DNA of 39,196 nt from an uncultured Synechococcus sp. (GTDB lineage Bacteria > Cyanobacteriota > Cyanobacteriia > Phormidesmidales > Phormidesmidaceae), in assembly GCA_937911865.1 (NCBI GenBank), contig CALDSK010000142.1, positions 1 through 39,196 on the forward strand. Reading direction: 5' to 3'. The notes beneath the pieces are model-generated. The model was not told the DNA's origin. It worked only from the letters and a program-made list of their open reading frames with translations, and did no database searches. Shown here one piece after another: positions 34,724 through 39,196 of this stretch. How positions within the stretch are numbered: position 1 is the stretch's first letter; each line of letters starts with the position of its first letter. The position numbers were made by a program, and so were the translations under genes.

Positions 34724-35107
34724 TTAAAGTACGCCTGGGCGAGCAGTTTGTTCTGCTTCTGACTTTGAACTGGACTGTGGACTTGCATCTGGACTGAACT
34801 GTGGATCTAATTCTGTGCTTTGGGATCCTGTGCTTTGGGATCCTGTGCTTTGAGAATAAAGCCCTAGCTGACGACTAAGCTCGCGAGCAATAAAGACTAA
34901 AAACCTCGCAGACTCAGGGTTGTCTTGATGGGCAAAATAGCTGGCGGTTTGCATAAGGATGCGTACAAACTCAGCATCTAGTAGGTCAATTTCTGCGTTG
35001 AGAATGGCGGGCTCTTCCCCATTGTCACATTTTAGCAACTGATCGATCAGAGCAAGAGACCGTTCCTGGCGAGGGTTTGGCGGTGAAGGATCGAGAGACG
35101 TCGTCAT
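34724..35107 (-). CDS. Small protein of unknown function in the nif-mod operon
   Basis: A 127-residue protein. The N-terminal about 75 residues (RQERSLALIDQLLKCDNGEEPAILNAEIDLLDAEFVRILMQTASYFAHQ, ending FIARELSRQL) are helical and resemble a cyanobacterial motif often found ahead of TPR or CHAT domains, where it reads like LLxCxxGEExxILxAxxxLxDxxxV. The C-terminus is low-complexity and polar, with a 15-bp tandem repeat (34813-34852) giving GSQST units. The frame opens at 35143, but ATG 35107 avoids overlap with the methyltransferase stop (16-bp gap) and is preferred. It lies between a methyltransferase and modA, probably cotranscribed. A protein-interaction role is possible. Function is unknown. 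Confidence 0.7.
   Translation of the reverse strand: MTTSLDPSPPNPRQERSLALIDQLLKCDNGEEPAILNAEIDLLDAEFVRILMQTASYFAHQDNPESARFLVFIARELSRQLGLYSQSTGSQSTGSQSTELDPQFSPDASPQSSSKSEAEQTARPGVL
34813..34852. repeat. 15-bp tandem repeat inside orf 34724-35107
   Basis: CTGTGCTTTGGGATC at 34813-34827 and 34828-34842, plus a partial third unit. In frame, it encodes GSQST repeats. Confidence 0.88.
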
Positions 35108-35123
35108 AGGTTTTAGGAATTGC

Positions 35124-35747
35124 TTAAATTTTTTGGGCAACAATGTTGTAGATATGCCAGTCTTTTTCTTCTCCTAGCGCTGTTTTTCCAGGATGTTCTT
35201 CTTCGTCTAGCAGCTCTACTTTAAAGGGACTCAGCAGCCGGTCGATTTGCGATCGCGTGTGATGCGTGCGGTTGGGGAAAGTGGTCCAAGTATCGCGATC
35301 GCCAAACAAATGTCCGCAAAATCTTCCGCCTGAATTCAGTGCGCTGACTATTGTGTTCCAGAGCGCCTCGAAGTGATCGGGTGGGCAAAAGGGTAGACAA
35401 AAGCTGGCATAGATCAGATTGACAGACTCAGGCAGTGTAAGGGTTTCGAATCGTTGCAGCTGGGTCGTCAAGCAGGTGCGATTAATATCCTGTCGCTGCT
35501 GTAGGCGAGCGATCGCCTCTGGCTCGCCGTCAATCGCTAAAACTGACCAATTTCGTCTGAGCAGCTCTACGGTATCGCGCCCGTCCCCACAGCCAAGGTC
35601 TACTGCGAATTTTGGCATATTTGGCAGCTGAGCCGTTTCCTCAGCCTGTCGGTCTAGCGCTGTCAATAGCGTTTGCCGGGGTGGGCGACCTGCCACTGCC
35701 TGGTAGTAGTCAGTCCATTGAGGTGTTGGATGAGGCGTGGAATTCAT
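35124..35747 (-). CDS. Class I SAM-dependent methyltransferase
   Basis: A 207-residue Rossmann-fold methyltransferase. Motif I is FAVDLGCGDGRDTVELL (about 43-59), followed by motif II LAIDGEPEAI, a motif III region VNLIYASFCLPFCPPDHFEALW and GGRFCGHLFGDRD. Its closest familiar relatives are TehB/thiopurine-methyltransferase-like small-molecule methyltransferases. The substrate cannot be inferred. It lies 68 bp downstream of flavodoxin and 16 bp upstream of the small unknown gene, in the same orientation as the nif genes. Confidence 0.88.
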   Translation of the reverse strand: MNSTPHPTPQWTDYYQAVAGRPPRQTLLTALDRQAEETAQLPNMPKFAVDLGCGDGRDTVELLRRNWSVLAIDGEPEAIARLQQRQDINRTCLTTQLQRFETLTLPESVNLIYASFCLPFCPPDHFEALWNTIVSALNSGGRFCGHLFGDRDTWTTFPNRTHHTRSQIDRLLSPFKVELLDEEEHPGKTALGEEKDWHIYNIVAQKI

Positions 35748-35815
35748 AGGCGAATCTCATGACACCGAGTATGTAAGATGTCGTAGCGCTAGTGGGTTGG
35801 CTGCTGGGAAAGGGG

Positions 35816-36349
35816 CTATAGCGCAGCTAGAGCTGGAAAGTCGGCTTTGAGTAGTTCTAGCCAGTCGGCAATTCGCTGCTCTGTTTTCTCGCTCTCATTC
35901 ACTTCGTCTAAGGGCAGCCCAACAAATTTGCCTTCCCGAATCGAAGTAGAAGCCTCAAATGAATACCCTGCTGTCGAAACCGCACCAACTAATTTGGCAC
36001 CTAGCGCTTTGAACTGATCGTGGAGTGTTCCTAGCGCGCCAACAAAATGTTTGCCGTGCCCTGTGCAGTCACCTGCGCCAAAAAGCGCGATGGTTTTTCC
36101 AGAGAAGTCGGGCTTTTCAACCTCCATATCAAACAGCGGTTCACGCCAGTCATTTTGGACTTCGCCAGCCCCCCACGTTGAGCAGCCAAGCAGCAAATAG
36201 TCGTATTTCAACAGATCGTCAGCATCGTCGAAATCTTCCTCCATGCTGTATAGGTCACAAGCCTCTTCGCCAATTTCCTCCATTATTTTTTCTGCAATTT
36301 CTTCAGTGACACCGGAGGTACTGCCATAGAATATGCCAATCTTTTTCAT
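35816..36349 (-). CDS. Flavodoxin, likely electron donor to nitrogenase
   Basis: A 177-residue long-chain flavodoxin carrying one FMN. The phosphate-binding loop is IGIFYGSTSGVTEEIAEKI (about 4-22). The ring-stacking loops are GCSTWGAGEVQNDW (Trp near 59) and GAGDCTGHGKHFVGALG. The roughly 20-residue insertion of long-chain forms is present (VGAVSTAGYSFEASTSIREGKFVGLPLDEVNESE). ATG 36349 has GGAG about 10 bp upstream. Position among fdxH, feoA and mod genes suggests a NifF-type role passing electrons to the Fe protein, possibly from a pyruvate oxidoreductase not seen here. It could instead be an iron-stress flavodoxin (IsiB), but the location argues against that. Confidence 0.93.
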   Translation of the reverse strand: MKKIGIFYGSTSGVTEEIAEKIMEEIGEEACDLYSMEEDFDDADDLLKYDYLLLGCSTWGAGEVQNDWREPLFDMEVEKPDFSGKTIALFGAGDCTGHGKHFVGALGTLHDQFKALGAKLVGAVSTAGYSFEASTSIREGKFVGLPLDEVNESEKTEQRIADWLELLKADFPALAAL

Positions 36350-36433
36350 TGTTCATAGCTCCTGTAATTTCAAGTTATCTACAAATTATTGACAGGCTAT
36401 CTTCAAGCTATTCGCACAGTTATTCATGCGGTC

Positions 36434-36685
36434 TCAAGTCGCTGGCAACCGGACATAGATGGACTGAATCATTGCTTGCGTCAAGGCTAGTGAGCCTGCA
36501 TGAGTGCGAACAATAAAGCGTGGAAACCTCTCCTCTAAGGTGATAGAGGTTCCTGGCGAGAGATTCAATCTTCTCAATTGCTCTGTCACGATTGGATCGG
36601 AATCTTTTACTCTCGCTATGACGCCTCGAGAGCCGACATTACGCAGCTTGAAGGACGCGCCAGATATCGTAAAACCAGTAAACAC
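36434..36685 (-). CDS. feoA: FeoA-domain protein of the nif operon
   Basis: An 83-residue protein with a single FeoA (SH3-like) domain: VGSRGVIARVKDSDPIVTEQLRRLNLSPGTSITLEERFPRFIVRTHAGSLALTQAMIQSIYVRL. Such stand-alone FeoA proteins are usual near fdxH in cyanobacterial nif clusters. They may assist ferrous iron uptake or act as metal-responsive adaptors; no feoB is visible. The start is GTG at 36685, preceded by AGGAGGG at about 12 bp spacing. A tandem 13-bp duplication (36706-36731) lies just upstream of the ribosome site, in the gap after fdxH. Confidence 0.85.
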   Translation of the reverse strand: MFTGFTISGASFKLRNVGSRGVIARVKDSDPIVTEQLRRLNLSPGTSITLEERFPRFIVRTHAGSLALTQAMIQSIYVRLPAT

Positions 36686-36705
36686 AAACAGTCTCTACCC
36701 TCCTA

Positions 36706-36731
36706 GCTGAACAGGATTGCTGAACAGGATT
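36706..36731. repeat. 13-bp perfect tandem duplication between fdxH and feoA
   Basis: GCTGAACAGGATT is repeated at 36706-36718 and 36719-36731, about 10 bp past the fdxH stop and just before the feoA ribosome site. Confidence 0.88.
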
Positions 36732-36741
36732 AAGCAGCGCA

Positions 36742-37041
36742 CTAGATCAAGTACGCCTCCATATGCGTTTTAAGCGTACAATCCGAAAGCGGATAAGCCA
36801 CACAAGAGAGCACGTAGCCCTTTTCTATTTGCTCGTCATCTAAAAAAGACTGATCTTCCTGATTGACCTCACCTTCAATCAGTTTGCCAACACAAGTAGA
36901 ACAGGCTCCTGCGCGGCAGGAAAACGGTAAGTCAAGGCCGCTTTCTTCTGCAGCATCGAGAATATAGACATCGTCGTCTACAGGAATAGTGACGTCAATA
37001 TTGCGCTTTTTGTTGATCAGGTGAACTTGGTAAGTTGCCAT
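36742..37041 (-). CDS. fdxH: Nitrogenase-associated [2Fe-2S] ferredoxin
   Basis: A 99-residue plant-type ferredoxin of the FdxH class, electron donor to nitrogenase reductase. The cluster ligands are C42, C47 and C50 ([16 protein letters not shown]) and C80 (LSCVAYP). The C-terminus KTHMEAYL matches the heterocyst ferredoxin group (KTHxEPYL in Anabaena), and the basic N-terminus (LINKKRNID) is a known FdxH feature. The frame opens at 37056, but ATG 37041 follows a strong GAGGAGG site and gives exactly the family length. It lies between hesB and feoA, the conserved nif order. Confidence 0.95.
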   Translation of the reverse strand: MATYQVHLINKKRNIDVTIPVDDDVYILDAAEESGLDLPFSCRAGACSTCVGKLIEGEVNQEDQSFLDDEQIEKGYVLSCVAYPLSDCTLKTHMEAYLI

Positions 37042-37100
37042 GGCAGGCCTCCTCAATAGAACAAGTATGAATGTGTAGGAAATATCCCTAAATAAAGAGA

Positions 37101-37466
37101 CTAAGCGCAGGGCATGCCAGCCGGGCCGCCCGCTGTCGTCTGAAAAGACTTGCCGCAGCCACAGGTTCCATTGGCATTGGGATTCGTAAACTTGAATCCG
37201 CTTTCTAGCAAGCTGTCGATATAGTCCACCACCACGCCGTCGAGCAAGGGGGCGCTTTTAGGATCAACAAAAACTTTCAGGGTGCCTAATTCTGTAATTT
37301 CATCGTTAGGCTTGGGCGTGTTGGCGACTTTAATGTCGTATTCATAGCCGTTGCAGCCGCCGTCTTTTACGGCTAGCCGGATGCCTCTTGTGGGGGTTGG
37401 ATTAGGCGTGGCACGAACGAAAGTGCGTAACCGCAGTTCGGCAACTTCAGTAAGGGTAACAGTCAT
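37101..37466 (-). CDS. hesB: HesB, IscA-type Fe-S assembly protein
   Basis: A 121-residue A-type Fe-S carrier. The three conserved cysteines are C38 ([10 protein letters not shown]) and C102/C104 ([10 protein letters not shown]). [16 protein letters not shown] is the family signature before the CxC motif. It probably receives and delivers Fe-S clusters for nitrogenase maturation, as expected for HesB in nif operons. AGGAG is about 7 bp before ATG 37466. This ribosome site lies inside the 3' end of the preceding small membrane-protein gene (20-bp overlap). The C-terminal tail ([12 protein letters not shown]) adds an extra cysteine. Confidence 0.94.
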   Translation of the reverse strand: MTVTLTEVAELRLRTFVRATPNPTPTRGIRLAVKDGGCNGYEYDIKVANTPKPNDEITELGTLKVFVDPKSAPLLDGVVVDYIDSLLESGFKFTNPNANGTCGCGKSFQTTAGGPAGMPCA

Positions 37467-37740
37467 AGGGGGCTCCTTTTGAATAACGGGTACAGATGAG
37501 AGATTCAGAGCAGGAAGCGCAGGGAAAAAACGACTTGTGCTTTCGAGCGATCGCAGGGTATAGCAGCACGCCTAGCAAAATGATGCTTTTGATTAGAACA
37601 GACGCTGTTGTTAAGCCAATAACCAGGAAAACCACGCTAAAAGCGCCTGCTAGAAGTCGGCCAACTTCGTCGCGGTAGCTATGGGCAATTCGCCAAAAGC
37701 AAACAGTGAGAAAAAAGAAAATGCAGGTAGAAAACGTCAT
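37447..37740 (-). CDS. Small membrane protein between hesA and hesB
   Basis: A 97-residue protein I do not recognise. The N-terminus (MTFSTCIFFFLTVCFWRIAH) and the middle (LLAGAFSVVFLVIGLTTASVLIKSIILLGVLLYPAIA) are strongly hydrophobic, giving two to three membrane helices. The C-terminal tail is Cys/Tyr-rich ([27 protein letters not shown]). The longest frame starts at 37863 inside hesA, but ATG 37740, 28 bp after the hesA stop, is the sensible start. It overlaps hesB by 20 bp, indicating translational coupling. Hydrophobicity, spacing and coupling support a real gene. The CxxC and later Cys residues could bind metal or an Fe-S cluster, which is speculative. Confidence 0.65.
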   Translation of the reverse strand: MTFSTCIFFFLTVCFWRIAHSYRDEVGRLLAGAFSVVFLVIGLTTASVLIKSIILLGVLLYPAIARKHKSFFPCASCSESLICTRYSKGAPYDCYPY

Positions 37741-37768
37741 AGTTTTAAATAGTTTTAAGAGGAATTCA

Positions 37769-38644
37769 TCAGCGAAGCGTAGAGACAAGACCTGCCGGAT
37801 GCTCGGTTGTTTTTGAGCCACACACACAGCAATCAGGATCGTGATATGGCCGACGTTTGGCAAACTCGGCTCGGGCCAAATCCATCGTTAGCAGCTGGCC
37901 CAAAAGCGGCTTGCCTAACCCTGTAACCAACTTGATAGCTTCTAGCGCAGCCAGGCAGGCAAGGGTCCCAGACACCGCGCCTAGTACACCAAAGCCCCAG
38001 CGATCCCACTCTGGTTTTTCAGGAAATAAACAGCTTAAGCAAGGCGTTTCCCCGGGCACAATGGTGGTGAGATACGCTTCCATGCTGTTCATGGCCGCTT
38101 CCACCATCGGCTTAGCGTGCTGCACGCAGGCCGCATTCAACAAATCTCTTTCTTTAAAGTCAAAGGCGCAATCTAGAGCAATATCGGCCTGTTGTACGAG
38201 CGTGCCAATGTTTTCAGCACTAACGTACTCGCACACGGCTTCAACTTTGATGTCAGGGTTGATGGCGCTCAACGTCTCTTGCGCTTTAAATACCCGAGGT
38301 TTCCCCACCCAGTCATCGGTCATGAGAATTTGACGGTTGAGATCATCTCGCTGCAGGTCGCCGCCTCTTACCAGAATGAGCTTACCTACCCCTGCAACTG
38401 CTAAATAGAGTGCGGCAGTTCCACCCAATCCACCCACACCTGTTACCAGAGCAGTGGTGTTTTTTAGCCGCAGCTGTCCGGCTTCTCCTAGCCCTGGCAG
38501 CATCATCTGCCGGCGGTAGCGCTCGACTTCAGTGGCTGTAAGCACAGTAGAGGCGAGCGCAGTAGAGGCAAACGTAGTAGGTGGCAGTGTGGTGGGCGGT
38601 GTGGTGGGCGGTGTGGTGGGCGGTGTGGTGGGCGGTTTACTCAT
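37769..38644 (-). CDS. hesA: HesA, ThiF/MoeB-family adenylyltransferase of the nif operon
   Basis: A 291-residue E1-like protein. The ATP-binding region is TALVTGVGGLGGTAALYLAVAGVGKLILVRGGDLQRDDLNRQILM, followed by DWVGKPRVFKAQETLSAINPDI. Zinc-binding cysteines are CLSC and CCVCG near the C-terminus. HesA is conserved in cyanobacterial nif clusters and is thought to act in sulfur or metallocluster/Mo-cofactor supply. The first about 36 residues are an unusual Pro/Thr-rich extension encoded by a 12-bp tandem repeat (38587-38634). The core (TEVERYRRQMMLPG) is where the family normally begins, and a GTG at residue 34 is an alternative start. ATG 38644 overlaps the nifW stop (ATGA), favouring the long form. 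Confidence 0.93.
   Translation of the reverse strand: MSKPPTTPPTTPPTTPPTTLPPTTFASTALASTVLTATEVERYRRQMMLPGLGEAGQLRLKNTTALVTGVGGLGGTAALYLAVAGVGKLILVRGGDLQRDDLNRQILMTDDWVGKPRVFKAQETLSAINPDIKVEAVCEYVSAENIGTLVQQADIALDCAFDFKERDLLNAACVQHAKPMVEAAMNSMEAYLTTIVPGETPCLSCLFPEKPEWDRWGFGVLGAVSGTLACLAALEAIKLVTGLGKPLLGQLLTMDLARAEFAKRRPYHDPDCCVCGSKTTEHPAGLVSTLR
38587..38634. repeat. Four-fold 12-bp minisatellite in hesA
   Basis: GTGTGGTGGGCG is repeated four times without change (38587-38598, 38599-38610, 38611-38622, 38623-38634). On the minus strand it encodes TPPT units at the HesA N-terminus. Confidence 0.92.
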
Positions 38645-38961
38645 GGTTCAACAGCAATATCCGACAGCAGCACGACATTCTGAGGCTTGTCCTTGAAGAC
38701 TTTGAACAGTTTTTGCTCGACCGAGTTAGAGGTCAAGAACAGATCGTAGGCAGTTTGAAAGGCTTGGCGATAAGCTGACAGCTTTTGTGCTTCATCTTGA
38801 GCTTTATCTTCTTGTTGTACAAGCTGCGAGAACTTTCTAAGAATGTGTAGACGATTCACATTGACGACTTTAGGGTCGTAGCTCAAGTCAAAGAAGGTAA
38901 AATACTCTTCCGCATCTTTGAGCTGATTGAATTGAGATAGCGTTCGAGGGATTGTTCTCAT
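38641..38961 (-). CDS. nifW: NifW nitrogenase-stabilising protein
   Basis: A 106-residue NifW, which protects or helps mature the MoFe protein, notably against oxygen. Recognisable blocks are LSQFNQLKDAEEYFTFFDLSYDPKVVNVNRLHILRKF, AYRQAFQTAYDLFLTSNSVEQKLFKVF and the C-terminal VVLLSDI. Length is typical (about 105). Its stop overlaps the hesA start (ATGA), and its ATG overlaps the stop of the DUF683 gene, so the three are translationally coupled in the usual cyanobacterial order DUF683-nifW-hesA-hesB-fdxH. Confidence 0.95.
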   Translation of the reverse strand: MRTIPRTLSQFNQLKDAEEYFTFFDLSYDPKVVNVNRLHILRKFSQLVQQEDKAQDEAQKLSAYRQAFQTAYDLFLTSNSVEQKLFKVFKDKPQNVVLLSDIAVEP

Positions 38962-39179
38962 TGGGCGGCCTCCAAAGTGGTGAGCTGTTTCTTTAAGTCT
39001 GCGAGCTGACAGTAAATTTCGTAGGTTTGGGCCGATGCTTCAGGCAGTTTTTCGAGGTTTGCCGGTAGACCTTCAGCGATATCGTGAAGATCCATTTTCA
39101 TCTGGCCCGCTATGCAGATGAGTCATCGTATCTGTTTTTTGAGCGTGTCTATGGGGGTATGCTCGGCGATATGGACCAT
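38958..39179 (-). pseudogene. DUF683 nif-cluster protein interrupted by an in-frame TGA
   Basis: Read through, this is a 73-residue DUF683 protein, a small Rop-like helical hairpin found in diazotrophs just upstream of nifW. The family core QMKMDLHDIAEGLP and the C-terminal YEIYCQLADLKKQLTTLE are intact. The N-terminal helix IDTLKKQIR is also present and in the same frame, but codon 19 is TGA (39123-39125) where relatives normally have a second basic residue before Leu (KKxxRxL). A single C-to-T change in CGA would explain it. The downstream in-frame ATG at 39101 could restart a 47-residue fragment. Options: real nonsense mutation, sequencing error, or readthrough. The stop overlaps the nifW ATG. 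Confidence 0.75.
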
Positions 39180-39196
39180 GGCGCTAGAGGAATAGG

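Noticed and set aside
35419..36309. Plus-strand ORFs opposite the methyltransferase and flavodoxin genes
   Set aside because: Antisense shadows of genes with clear family motifs.
37741..37863. Longer start (37863) for the small membrane protein between hesA and hesB
   Set aside because: It would run 95 bp into hesA in another frame; ATG 37740 just after the hesA stop fits operon spacing.

Overview
The window is cyanobacterial. The HIP1 octamer GCGATCGC recurs throughout, both inside and between genes, and nearly every recognisable protein has a typical cyanobacterial form: CnfR, HesA/HesB/FdxH/NifW, a fused ModBC and a FeoA-like protein inside a nif operon. The presence of CnfR with no heterocyst genes in view suggests a non-heterocystous diazotroph of the Leptolyngbya/Phormidesmis/marine Synechococcus type. 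That assignment is an inference. No rRNA, tRNA, CRISPR array, IS element or prophage gene was found.

Layout. (1) 1-9560, accessory and envelope genes: a DUF3465 protein, a DUF202 membrane protein, an AI-2E-family exporter with an MscS channel, a MerR regulator divergent from a Cu+-type P1B ATPase with a clear MerR-type operator between them, and two tandem RTX-repeat paralogues. (2) 9957-13835, a nif regulatory patch: a NafY/NifX-type FeMo-cofactor carrier, the oxygen-sensitive nif activator CnfR (two 4Fe-4S motifs plus a C-terminal HTH) and a solitary ParB-like protein. (3) 14200-30591, carbon catabolism and fermentation: pyruvate kinase, an unknown 96-residue protein, glycogen debranching enzyme GlgX, ADP-forming acetyl-CoA synthetase fused to a GNAT domain, AdhE, PflB, PflA and phosphoketolase. 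(4) 31207-39196, the distal part of a long minus-strand nif operon: DUF683 (interrupted), nifW, hesA, a small membrane protein, hesB, fdxH, feoA, flavodoxin, a methyltransferase, a small unknown protein, modA, modBC and a cysteine-dioxygenase-like cupin. It runs in from the right edge.

How it fits together (inference). Glycogen is mobilised (GlgX), passed through glycolysis (Pyk) or the phosphoketolase bypass, and pyruvate is split by PFL to acetyl-CoA and formate. Acetyl-CoA is then either reduced to ethanol by AdhE, which re-oxidises NADH, or converted to acetate with ATP formation by the ADP-forming synthetase. These O2-intolerant or dark-anaerobic steps lie between the nif regulator and the nif operon, so the locus looks like a microoxic or night-time island coupling nitrogen fixation to fermentation.

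The most notable points are: an in-frame TGA inside the conserved DUF683 gene; three copies of a palindrome sharing a 20-bp core but with different self-complementary arms, each at the 3' end of a nif-associated gene; many short tandem duplications, with non-triplet units at gene ends and 12- or 15-bp units inside genes; a duplicated 23-bp element in the long acs/adhE divergent promoter region; and a divalent-metal-type MerR operator facing a Cu+-type ATPase.
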